The position numbers and the translations under genes were made by a program. The notes under the pieces were generated by a model. It was not told the DNA's origin and made no database searches. It worked only from the letters and a program-made list of their open reading frames with translations. Below, in pieces: positions 34,871 through 43,039 of a DNA stretch of 64,000 bases. The stretch spans positions 1 through 64,000 of the forward strand of contig JASLJE010000002.1 of assembly GCA_030152565.1 (NCBI GenBank), given 5' to 3'. The stretch's first letter is position 1. Every line of letters begins with the position of its first letter. This DNA comes from Peptoniphilaceae bacterium (lineage in GTDB: Bacteria > Bacillota > Clostridia > Tissierellales > Peptoniphilaceae).

Positions 34871-36412
34871 ATGAGAAGGTTAAGTTCTTTAATACTAAGT
34901 TTAATATTAATATTTAGTTTTTCGCCTTTTGTCGAGGCTGAAAGTCAGGATGAAAATGTATTTAGAGTTGGGATGGAATGTGCCTATGCTCCCTATAATT
35001 GGACGCAAAACGACGATTCAAATGGGGCTGTTAAGATAGAGGGCAGTGAAGAGTATGCCAATGGTTATGACGTTAAGATAGCCAAGCTTATAGCTGAAGG
35101 CATGGGCAAGGAACTAGTGATTGTTAAGACTGAGTGGGATGGACTTCCTCTTGCAGTTCAATCAGGCAAGGTGGATGCCATAATTGCTGGTATGAGCCCA
35201 ACAGCTGAGAGAAAGGAACAAATAGATTTTACAGATACTTACTATAATTCAGACTTGGTTCTAGTGACCATGGAAGACAATAATTTTGCTGGTGCCAAGA
35301 CTAAAAACGACCTGGCAGGTGCTAGAGTAGTAGGACAACTTAATACCTTCCACGATACAGTTATTGATCAAATAGAAGGGGTTGACCATCAAATACCTAT
35401 GGCAGACTTTGCCACCATGAGGGTAGCCTTAGAAAGTGGTAAGGTGGATGCCTATGTTACTGAAAGACCAGAAGCCATCAGTGCTATTAAGGCCAATGGA
35501 AAGTTTCATATTCTAGACTTGGAAGATGGTTTTGAAACAGAGGCTGAAGATACAGCCATAGCCATAGGTATAAAAAAGGGTTCTGAATTAAAGGCCCAAA
35601 TAAATGATATTTTGGCTGACTTGGACAAGGACCGTCAAGAGGAAATTATGGACCAGGTTATAGATGAACAGTTGGGCCTGGGTGGAGGTATTTGGTCAAT
35701 CTTTGTAAATAATAAGGCCATGTTTGCCAAGGGGGTAAGAAACACCTTGATCATATCCCTAGTGGGAACCTTTATAGGTCTTTTGATAGGACTTTTAATT
35801 GGTATTATAAGGACCATACCAGATCCTTCTAATCCAGTAGGTGGTTTTTTCCTAGGCTTGGTTAAGCTTATCTTAAACCTTTATATACAAATATTTAGGG
35901 GAACTCCAATGATTGTTCAATCCATGCTTTTCTACTATGGATTACAACAATTTTTCAACATAGATATGTCTCCTATGGCATCTGCCTTTATCATAGTTTC
36001 CATCAATACAGGAGCCTATATGGCAGAGGTTGTAAGAGGGGGAATCATGTCCATAGAAAAGGGGCAGTACGAAGCTGCATCAGCTATAGGTATGACCCAT
36101 TTCCAAACCATGTTTTATGTAGTAATTCCTCAGGCTATGAAAAATATTCTACCTGCAACAGGAAATGAGTTTATAGTAAATATTAAGGATACATCTGTCT
36201 TGAATGTAATTTCAGTAACAGAATTGTTCTTTACTACCAAGTCTATAGCTGGAGCAAACTTTAGATATTTTGAAACCTATGCTATTACCTCTATTATCTA
36301 CTTGATTTTAACCTTGAGTATAGCAGGTATCCTACATTTAATAGAAAGAAAGTTATCGGGTCCAGACAATTATGAGAAGGTTAGACCATCAGTTTTAAAA
36401 AGTAGTAATTAG
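34871..36412 (+). CDS. Amino-acid ABC transporter, fused substrate-binding and permease protein
   Basis: A 513-residue fusion. Signal peptide (about 1-25), SBP_bac_3 domain (about 35-265; RVGMECAYAPYNWTQ, IAGMSPTAERKEQIDFTD), then a BPD_transp_1 permease (about 290-495) with about five helices and the EAA-type loop EAASAIGMTHFQTMFYVVIPQA. This fusion form of polar amino-acid importers is common in Firmicutes. Start at ATG 34871 follows GGAGGAAA; in-frame ATGs upstream lie inside the T-box terminator and antiterminator. The ATPase gene follows after 9 bases. Regulation by uncharged tRNA through the T-box implies a specific amino acid, perhaps lysine. Confidence 0.93.
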   Translation: MRRLSSLILSLILIFSFSPFVEAESQDENVFRVGMECAYAPYNWTQNDDSNGAVKIEGSEEYANGYDVKIAKLIAEGMGKELVIVKTEWDGLPLAVQSGKVDAIIAGMSPTAERKEQIDFTDTYYNSDLVLVTMEDNNFAGAKTKNDLAGARVVGQLNTFHDTVIDQIEGVDHQIPMADFATMRVALESGKVDAYVTERPEAISAIKANGKFHILDLEDGFETEAEDTAIAIGIKKGSELKAQINDILADLDKDRQEEIMDQVIDEQLGLGGGIWSIFVNNKAMFAKGVRNTLIISLVGTFIGLLIGLLIGIIRTIPDPSNPVGGFFLGLVKLILNLYIQIFRGTPMIVQSMLFYYGLQQFFNIDMSPMASAFIIVSINTGAYMAEVVRGGIMSIEKGQYEAASAIGMTHFQTMFYVVIPQAMKNILPATGNEFIVNIKDTSVLNVISVTELFFTTKSIAGANFRYFETYAITSIIYLILTLSIAGILHLIERKLSGPDNYEKVRPSVLKSSN

Positions 36413-36421
36413 GAGGAAGCC

Positions 36422-37156
36422 ATGACTGATAAGACAATAATAGAAGTAAAAAATTTAAAGAAGAACTTTGGTGACAATGCCATTTTAAAAGATATAAACT
36501 TTACAGTTAAGGAAGGGGAGGTGACCTGTATTATAGGTCCTTCAGGATCTGGTAAATCAACCCTTCTAAGGTGTTTAAACCTTCTAGAGGAACCTAGTGG
36601 GGGCCAAATAATATTTGATGGTGAGAATGTTTTAGACCACAAGGTACACCCTCATGAATACAGAAAGAACCTGGGTATGGTCTTTCAACAATTTAATCTT
36701 TTCCACAATATGGATGTGCTTAAAAACTGTGTTCTACCCCAAGAAAAAGTCCTAAAAAGAGATAGGAAGACGGCTGAAGAAAAAGCCCTTCACTACCTGG
36801 ACTTAGTAGGCATGGCTGAGTATATAAATGCCAAGCCTAGCCAGTTGTCAGGGGGACAAAAGCAAAGGGTAGCCATAGCTAGAGCCTTGGCCATGGAGCC
36901 TAGGATGATGCTATTTGACGAACCTACATCAGCCCTAGATCCAGAGATGGTAGGGGAGGTTTTAACTACCATGAAGGACCTGGCTCAAATGGGACTTACC
37001 ATGATAGTGGTAACCCATGAGATGGACTTTGCTAGAAAGGTAGCCAATAGGATAGTCTTTATGGATGATGGGATAATATTGGAAGATGGAAGCCCAGAAG
37101 AGGTCTTTGACCATCCAAAACATGAAAGAACTAGAGAGTTTATCAATATTTTATAG
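36422..37156 (+). CDS. Amino-acid ABC transporter ATP-binding protein (GlnQ/HisP type)
   Basis: A 244-residue ATPase with Walker A GPSGSGKST (about 39-47), the family VFQQFNLFHNMDVLKN segment, signature LSGGQKQR (about 140) and Walker B MMLFDEPTSALDPE (about 160-173). The PAAT family markers are clear. It powers the fusion protein encoded just upstream and shares its T-box control. A bidirectional terminator follows. Confidence 0.95.
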   Translation: MTDKTIIEVKNLKKNFGDNAILKDINFTVKEGEVTCIIGPSGSGKSTLLRCLNLLEEPSGGQIIFDGENVLDHKVHPHEYRKNLGMVFQQFNLFHNMDVLKNCVLPQEKVLKRDRKTAEEKALHYLDLVGMAEYINAKPSQLSGGQKQRVAIARALAMEPRMMLFDEPTSALDPEMVGEVLTTMKDLAQMGLTMIVVTHEMDFARKVANRIVFMDDGIILEDGSPEEVFDHPKHERTREFINIL

Positions 37157-37194
37157 AAAAAGCATTGTATAAAAAATAAAATAGATCATAAAAA

Positions 37195-37218
37195 AAGGGA
37201 TAGCCTAGGCTATCCCTT
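37195..37218. terminator. Bidirectional terminator between ABC operon and FDP gene
   Basis: AAGGGATAGCC (37195-37205) pairs perfectly with GGCTATCCCTT (37208-37218); A run on the left and T-rich sequence on the right. Confidence 0.9.
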
Positions 37219-37232
37219 AAGTTTATAATTTT

Positions 37233-38447
37233 TTACTTTTCTTCTTTTTTGAAAGATTCAACTATTGTATCCACAAGCATATCCATCTTGTCAGCGTCTA
37301 ATTCCTTAGCTGCTGAAGTGAAGTTAAATTCATTGTCTAAGATTTCAATGTTTCTCATACTTTCAAGTATAGCTCTCATTTCTCTACCTGAAGTAGGTGC
37401 CCATGAACCGTTTTCTACTAATGCAACTTTTCTGTTTTGTAAGTTAAGCATCTTCATATCATGTAGAAGTGTCTTCATAGGTGGGAATAAGTTCAAGTTG
37501 TAAGTTACTGATGCTAAAACAATGTGGCTTAGTCTGAAAGCGTCAGAAATTATATATGATGGATGAGTTTTTGATACGTCATACATCTTAATGTTAGTAA
37601 TTCCTTTTTCAGCTAATTGAACAGCTATCTTGTTAGCTGCAGCTTCAGTATTACCATACATTGATCCATAAACTATTAACACACCTTCTTCTTCTGGAGT
37701 GTAAGTTGCCCATTTTACATACTTGTCTATGAACCAACCTAAATCAGTTCTCCAAACTGGACCATGTAAAGGAGCTAACATTTTAATGTCTATAGTTTGT
37801 GCTTTTTCTAATAATTTCATTGTGTGAACGCCATACTTACCAACTATGTTAGTGTAGTATCTTCTAGCGTGGTCTAAATATTCTCTTTCGAAATCCATTT
37901 CGTCGTTGAATATTCTACCGTCTAAAGTACCGAAAGTACCAAAGGCATCAGCTGAGAATAATACGCCATTTGTCTTGTCAAAAGTAACCATAGTTTCTGG
38001 CCAGTGAACCATTGGAGCTTCGATGAACATTAATTCGTGACTACCAGTTTTTAACTCGTCGCCTTCCTTAACTTCAATTACTTCAAAGCCTGAAGTATCG
38101 AAACCAAATTGTCCCATGAATAAGTTAGCCTTATTAGTTAAAATGATTTTAACATTTGGGTATCTAATTAAAACTTCTTCAACACTTGCAGCGTGGTCAG
38201 GTTCCATATGGTTTATAATTAAATAATCCAAGTCTCTACCGCCAAGTACATGTGCGATGTTTTCTAAAAATTGGCTGCCTACAGCCCAGTCAACTGTATC
38301 AAATAATACAGTCTTTTCATCTAATAGTAGATAAGAGTTGTATGAAACTCCTTCTGGTATCGGATGAATGTTCTCAAATAATTCTAATCTATTATCATTT
38401 GCCCCAATCCAATAAAGATCTGGAGCGATTTCTCTTACATTATGCAT
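37233..38447 (-). CDS. Flavodiiron protein (A-type flavoprotein, rubredoxin:oxygen oxidoreductase)
   Basis: A 404-residue two-domain protein. The metallo-beta-lactamase-like diiron domain (about 1-250) shows INHMEPDHAASV with the H-x-E-x-D-H ligands (about 79-90) and later His/Asp ligands (APMVHWPETM, FSADAFG, LHGPVWR). The flavodoxin domain (about 255-400) begins LIVYGSMYGNTEAAA and binds FMN. Class A FDPs take electrons from rubredoxin and reduce O2 to water or NO to N2O, protecting anaerobes. It is 79 bases downstream of a gene that supplies a rubredoxin domain, so the two probably form one electron chain. AGA/TTA-rich codons indicate high expression. Confidence 0.95.
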   Translation of the reverse strand: MHNVREIAPDLYWIGANDNRLELFENIHPIPEGVSYNSYLLLDEKTVLFDTVDWAVGSQFLENIAHVLGGRDLDYLIINHMEPDHAASVEEVLIRYPNVKIILTNKANLFMGQFGFDTSGFEVIEVKEGDELKTGSHELMFIEAPMVHWPETMVTFDKTNGVLFSADAFGTFGTLDGRIFNDEMDFEREYLDHARRYYTNIVGKYGVHTMKLLEKAQTIDIKMLAPLHGPVWRTDLGWFIDKYVKWATYTPEEEGVLIVYGSMYGNTEAAANKIAVQLAEKGITNIKMYDVSKTHPSYIISDAFRLSHIVLASVTYNLNLFPPMKTLLHDMKMLNLQNRKVALVENGSWAPTSGREMRAILESMRNIEILDNEFNFTSAAKELDADKMDMLVDTIVESFKKEEK

Positions 38448-38526
38448 TGATTAAATATCCTCCTTATATTACCTAAACTCTATATAAAATATACAACATT
38501 ATTTAGCTTTTGTAAAACTAATAACA

Positions 38527-40443
38527 CTATTCAGCCTTCGTAAAGTTAGCTTTTTCTTCTCCACATTCTGGACATGTCCATTCTTCTGGTAAGTCTTTAT
38601 ATTTTGTACCAATCATGATTTCATTTTCTAAATCACCAACAGCTGGGTCATAAATATATCCACAACCATCACAAACAAATAGGTCATATTTAGGTAATTC
38701 AATCTTTGGAGTATCTTTCTTCATCTTAGCGAAAGGTTCTGCCATTGGCTTTTTCTTGCCAGTATTTAATTTTGCTGCCAATACAGGTAAGATTTCTTCT
38801 ATATCACCAACTAAACCATAGTCAGCATTCTTAAAGATTTTCGCATTCTTATTCTTGTTGATAGCAACTATAGTGTGGGCATCCTTAATACCTTTCAAGT
38901 GTTGTGAAGCTCCTGAAATACCTACTGCAAAGTAAAGGTTACCATTGAATTTTTGTCCTGAAAGACCAACATATCTTTCTATAGGAACCCATTGTTGTTC
39001 TTCAGCAACAGGTCTTGATGATCCAACTGCAGCACCTAGGCCCTTAGCTAAATCTTCAATCAACTTCATGTTTTCCTTCTTGCCAACTCCCATACCTGCA
39101 GAAACTACTCTTTCAGCCTTAGTTATTGGAGTATCCAAATCGATAGCTACGCTTAGGTCGTGACCGTCAGCCTTTAATGCTTCGATAAGTGCATCAACGT
39201 TTTCTTCAACGCTACCTTCAGTAAATAATTTTTTCTTTCTAAAACCAGTTGCGCCAGTTGGTTTTTGAGGTCCAGCCATAGCAACCTTCTTAGGTTTAGC
39301 AACAGGTCCTAATAGGTAAGCTGAAATAACAACTCTCATGATTTCGTTAGTACCTTCATAGATTGTTGTGATCTTAGCGTCTCTATAGTGACGTTCAACA
39401 GCCATACCCTTCAAGTATCCACTACCACCGTGAATTTGTAGAGCGTCATTTGTAACTTCAAGAGCTATATCTGATGCATACATTTTCGCCATAGCAGCTT
39501 CTTTACCATATGGTAAACCATTTGATTTATAGTCAGCAGCCTTATAGATTAATAATCTAGCCGCATTTAATTTTGTATCCATATCAGCAAGTTTGAATTG
39601 GATTGCTTGTAAAGCACCAATAGGGTTGCCGAATTGTTCCCTGTCTTTAGCATATTCTAATGCTTCTTCAAATGCACCTTGAGCAATACCTAGAGCTTGA
39701 GAAGCTATACCAATACGTCCTCCATCAAGAGTTTGCATGGCAATTTTGAATCCTTGTCCTTCTTTGCCAAGTAGGTTTTCCTTAGGTACTTTAACGTCGT
39801 TAAATATTAATTCTCTTGTCGCAGATGAACGGATACCTAGTTTATCGTAGTGGGTACCAAATTCAAATCCGTCCCAGCCTTTTTCAACGATAAATGCTGA
39901 AATTCCTCTAGTTCCAATTCCTGGCGTAGTAACTGCGAAGACAACATAAGTGTCAGCTTCACCAGCATTTGTGATAAATATCTTGTTACCATTTAAGATA
40001 TAGTGGTCTCCGTTTAATACAGCTGTTGTTTCTGTACCACCAGCATCTGAACCTGCGTTTTCTTCAGTAAGTCCGAATGCACCAATTTTTTCTCCCTTAG
40101 CCAAAGGAACTAAATATTTCTTCTTTTGTTCATCTGTACCCCAGTCATTAATAGGGTTTGCTCCTAAAGATGTATGAGCTGATAAAATAACACCTACACC
40201 ACCATCAACTCTAGAAAGTTCTTCTACAGCTATAGCGTAGTAAATTACGTCTAATCCTGCTCCACCATATTCCTTAGGGAAGTATAATCCCATTATTCCT
40301 AGTTCTCCCATTTCCTTTACCACTTCGGTTGGGAATTCATTTCCTTGATCAAGTTTGAATGCAATAGGTTTCACCTTTTCTTCGGCGAATTTTCTCACCT
40401 TCATTCTAAACTCTTCATGTTGTTCAGTAGTTTTAAAAAGCAT
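38527..40443 (-). CDS. Three-part fusion: acyl-CoA dehydrogenase, EtfA C-terminal FAD domain, rubredoxin
   Basis: A 638-residue protein. Residues ~1-380 are a short-chain acyl-CoA dehydrogenase (FGLTEENAGSDAGG, FITNAGEADT, IYEGTNEIMR with the catalytic Glu). Residues ~425-560 match the FAD-binding domain of EtfA (VVSAGMGVGKKEN, GSSRPVAEEQQW, YFAVGISGASQH, ADYGLVGD) but with no EtfA domain I and no EtfB. Residues ~585-638 are rubredoxin (CDGCGYIYDP ... WTCPECG). I choose ATG 40443, five bases after GGAGG, over an upstream in-frame ATG. Electrons could pass from acyl-CoA through two FADs to the rubredoxin iron, then to the flavodiiron protein encoded next. Similar fusions may occur in other anaerobes such as fusobacteria (from memory). 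Confidence 0.92.
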   Translation of the reverse strand: MLFKTTEQHEEFRMKVRKFAEEKVKPIAFKLDQGNEFPTEVVKEMGELGIMGLYFPKEYGGAGLDVIYYAIAVEELSRVDGGVGVILSAHTSLGANPINDWGTDEQKKKYLVPLAKGEKIGAFGLTEENAGSDAGGTETTAVLNGDHYILNGNKIFITNAGEADTYVVFAVTTPGIGTRGISAFIVEKGWDGFEFGTHYDKLGIRSSATRELIFNDVKVPKENLLGKEGQGFKIAMQTLDGGRIGIASQALGIAQGAFEEALEYAKDREQFGNPIGALQAIQFKLADMDTKLNAARLLIYKAADYKSNGLPYGKEAAMAKMYASDIALEVTNDALQIHGGSGYLKGMAVERHYRDAKITTIYEGTNEIMRVVISAYLLGPVAKPKKVAMAGPQKPTGATGFRKKKLFTEGSVEENVDALIEALKADGHDLSVAIDLDTPITKAERVVSAGMGVGKKENMKLIEDLAKGLGAAVGSSRPVAEEQQWVPIERYVGLSGQKFNGNLYFAVGISGASQHLKGIKDAHTIVAINKNKNAKIFKNADYGLVGDIEEILPVLAAKLNTGKKKPMAEPFAKMKKDTPKIELPKYDLFVCDGCGYIYDPAVGDLENEIMIGTKYKDLPEEWTCPECGEEKANFTKAE

Positions 40444-40807
40444 AAGTCCCTCCTTCAAATACTTTGGTTTTTTATAAACCATAAAAACTTCTATAAAATA
40501 CTATACATATAAGTATACATTCATTATACATTAAAAAGTCTGAAAAATAAAAAAAATAATGAAAACATTTTCCTAAAAAATTAACAATCTAATAATAATT
40601 TGCCTTTTAGTAGATTAATTTCAGGTAAATGTGTAAATCAACTGATTATCAAATAATTAACTAATAATAATTCATTTTTAAGATGTTAAATAAATGTAAG
40701 AAATGTCTCGTATGATATATTTATACCCTTTCCTTCATTAAAATAACAGGAAAAAACAGGCGAATACTGATAAGATATTTATAAGAAATGATTAAAAGGT
40801 GAATAAA
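40444..40807. promoter_or_regulatory. Divergent AT-rich region between the fusion gene and the Abi gene
   Basis: No gene. On the minus strand TATAAT (plus 40523-40528) is a likely -10 for the fusion gene with no clear -35, and the repeat TATAC-ATATAA-GTATA (40502-40517) lies at the probable start site, a possible operator. Toward the Abi gene TATGAT (40711-40716) and TAAGAT (40771-40776) are weak -10 candidates without good -35s. I see no stable RNA fold in this stretch. Confidence 0.35.
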
Positions 40808-41761
40808 ATGAAAAAATATTTTAAGACATTAGAAGAGCAGGTAGAGATTTTACAAGGCCAGGGTTTGGAGATTGAAAACCGGGAAAAGGTAGAGCTTTAT
40901 CTCTTGAGATATAATTACTATAAGGTGGTAAATTCTGGGGCTAATATTTTTTTCGAAGACAGAAAGAGAAAAAAATTTATGCCTGGAATAGACTTTAATC
41001 AGCTGGTGGCTGTCAACGAATTTGATCGGGATTTAAAAAATATACTTTTAATTACCAGCTTGGATATCGAAAGACATTTTAGGTCTATCCTGTCCCATGT
41101 TTTTATGAAAAACCACCCTGAGGCTGAGGCCTATTTAAAAGAAGAAAATTTTAATAAAAATTATAAAGACTTAATAAATACTAATATAAAATATGGTGAA
41201 AAAATCATAGAAGACTATGCGGAAGAAATCAATTATTCCAAGTCTATTAAGTACTATATGGGTAAATATAGCCATGTGCCATTCTGGTTTTTGGTTAACT
41301 TTTACACTTTTGGTAAACTTATTAATTTTTACCAGACCATGAAAAACCAGGAACGCCAGGAAATATGTGACCACCTGGCCCTATTTTTAAAAGAGACCAC
41401 AGGCTATGATGGCATGGTCAAAGCAGATGTGGTTGAATCCTTTCTTTTAAATATAAAGGAAATTAGAAATGTATGCGCCCATGACAACTTGATCATAGGC
41501 TATAGGTGTGAAAGTGACACCAAGTATTTAGAGCCCATCCACAGACCATATGGAATTGACAAGAGGGATTCGAGGAGAAATCTTTTTAATGCGGTTATTT
41601 CCATGCAAGTATTTTTATCTAAGGAACAATTTGATGGTATGATTTATAATATTAAGAAGCTTCTTCTAGATTTGGAAGAAAAAATAAACAAGAACAGTTT
41701 TAATAAACTCTTAAGAGAGTTGGAAATAGAGGATATTTATGGAAAAAATAGAAAAATATAA
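40808..41761 (+). CDS. Abi family protein (AbiD/AbiF-like) with HEPN RNase motif
   Basis: A 317-residue Abi_2-type protein: the N-terminal TLEEQVEILQGQGL and LYLLRYNYYKVVN patterns and the central ISSLDIERHFRS-like helix (seen as ITSLDIERHFRSILSH) match AbiD/AbiF abortive-infection proteins. Near the C terminus IKEIRNVCAHDNLI holds an R-x4-H motif (Arg220, His225) of the HEPN RNase superfamily. Such proteins stop phage growth or cell growth by cleaving RNA. Start at ATG 40808, since GTG 40799 lies in the AAAAGGTG ribosome site. Its end overlaps a small membrane gene that is itself coupled to sbcD. Confidence 0.85.
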   Translation: MKKYFKTLEEQVEILQGQGLEIENREKVELYLLRYNYYKVVNSGANIFFEDRKRKKFMPGIDFNQLVAVNEFDRDLKNILLITSLDIERHFRSILSHVFMKNHPEAEAYLKEENFNKNYKDLINTNIKYGEKIIEDYAEEINYSKSIKYYMGKYSHVPFWFLVNFYTFGKLINFYQTMKNQERQEICDHLALFLKETTGYDGMVKADVVESFLLNIKEIRNVCAHDNLIIGYRCESDTKYLEPIHRPYGIDKRDSRRNLFNAVISMQVFLSKEQFDGMIYNIKKLLLDLEEKINKNSFNKLLRELEIEDIYGKNRKI

Positions 41762-41921
41762 AGAAGATATAGTAATTTTAGCGATTGTACTAGTGGCCAA
41801 CCTGGCCATGTATTTTGATATATATAGTAAGTCCTATGGCCTGCTGGCTCAAGTTATAAATTGTAGTGCCCTAGCCTACTATATATATAAGAACTTAAAA
41901 ACTAGGAGGTTGGACAAATGA
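41739..41921 (+). CDS. 60-residue two-helix membrane protein
   Basis: A small protein with two hydrophobic helices (about 10-28 and 33-50) and basic ends (KNLKTRRLDK). It overlaps the Abi gene by 23 bases and the sbcD start by four (ATGA), so translation is probably coupled across all three; this is the main support that it is real. No family recognised. It might be an Abi partner, a small membrane anchor, or a linker for sbcD translation. Confidence 0.6.
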   Translation: MEKIEKYKEDIVILAIVLVANLAMYFDIYSKSYGLLAQVINCSALAYYIYKNLKTRRLDK

Positions 41922-43039
41922 GAATTGCCCATCTGGCAGATTTACACATAGGAAAAAGAGTAAATAACTTTTCCATGATAGAAGATCAAAGGTATATTTT
42001 AAAAGAAATCTTAAGGATTATAGATGATAAGAAGGTAGACACAGTTATAATTGCTGGAGATGTTTATGACCTATCGTCTCCATCGGCAGAAGCTGTAAGC
42101 CTTTTTGATGACTTTTTAAGCCAGCTGGATAAGAGGGGACTAAACATCCTTATAACCAGCGGCAACCACGATTCGACAGAAAGACTTTCCTTTGGGTCTT
42201 CAATATTTAGTAAGTCTAAAATTTATATATCTCCTACTTACGAGGGAGAAATCAAAAGTGTTTGTCTGGAAGGGATAAACTTTTATCTTTTCCCCCATTT
42301 AAAGCCAGTACAAATTAGAAGGTATTTTCCTGGCGAGGATATAAAAACCTATCAGGACGGCCTAAGTCAGGTGGTAGGAAGCCTTGATTTGGACAGAAAA
42401 AAGACAAATGTGGCCATCTGCCACCAGTTTCTTTTAGGGGCTGAAGAAAGTGATTCAGAAGAAGTATCTATAGGAGGCTTGGATCAAATCAGTTACCAGG
42501 TCTTTGAAGACTTTGACTATGTGGCCCTAGGCCACCTTCACAAGCCACAAAAGGTTGGCCATGACCATATAAGGTATAGTGGATCTCCTCTTAAGTATTC
42601 TTTTTCTGAAATAAATACAAGAAAATCCCTACCCCTTATAGATATAGAAGAGGGAAAGGATATTGAGATAAATTTAGTTGACCTAAAAGCCTTAAGAGAT
42701 ATGAGGATGATAAAGGGAAACTTTGAAGATCTTATAGACCCTATAAGCTATATGGGGACCAACCGGGAGGACTATTTAAAAGTGGTCCTGACAGATGAGG
42801 AAGAAATAGTGGATGGCCTGGGAAAACTTAGAAATATCTATCCTAATATAATGAGCCTTAGCTATGACAACCAAAGGACTAGGGAGGAAAAAAAGGTTAG
42901 GTCTGGACAAAAAAACCTGGCCAAGGATCCTATGGAACTTTTTGAGAAATTCTATAGATTGAGAAACAATGTGGATTTGGACCAGGACAAGAAAAAAATA
43001 ATGACAGAGATAATAAATGACATATGGGGGGATAAATAA
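41918..43039 (+). CDS. sbcD: Exonuclease subunit SbcD (Mre11-like)
   Basis: A 373-residue metallophosphoesterase. Metal-binding motifs are ADLHIGK (about 6-12), IAGDVYDL (about 47-54), TSGNHDSTERL (about 81-91) and the ALGHLHKPQ stretch (about 203-211). With SbcC it forms a nuclease that opens hairpins and trims protein-blocked DNA ends. Shares one base with sbcC. An upstream Abi gene and tiny membrane gene share the same transcript, which is unusual. Confidence 0.95.
   Translation: MRIAHLADLHIGKRVNNFSMIEDQRYILKEILRIIDDKKVDTVIIAGDVYDLSSPSAEAVSLFDDFLSQLDKRGLNILITSGNHDSTERLSFGSSIFSKSKIYISPTYEGEIKSVCLEGINFYLFPHLKPVQIRRYFPGEDIKTYQDGLSQVVGSLDLDRKKTNVAICHQFLLGAEESDSEEVSIGGLDQISYQVFEDFDYVALGHLHKPQKVGHDHIRYSGSPLKYSFSEINTRKSLPLIDIEEGKDIEINLVDLKALRDMRMIKGNFEDLIDPISYMGTNREDYLKVVLTDEEEIVDGLGKLRNIYPNIMSLSYDNQRTREEKKVRSGQKNLAKDPMELFEKFYRLRNNVDLDQDKKKIMTEIINDIWGDK

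Noticed and set aside
40483..40807. Structured ncRNA associated with the Abi gene
   Set aside because: The stretch is AT-rich with only short chance-level inverted repeats and no terminator; nothing supports a stable RNA.
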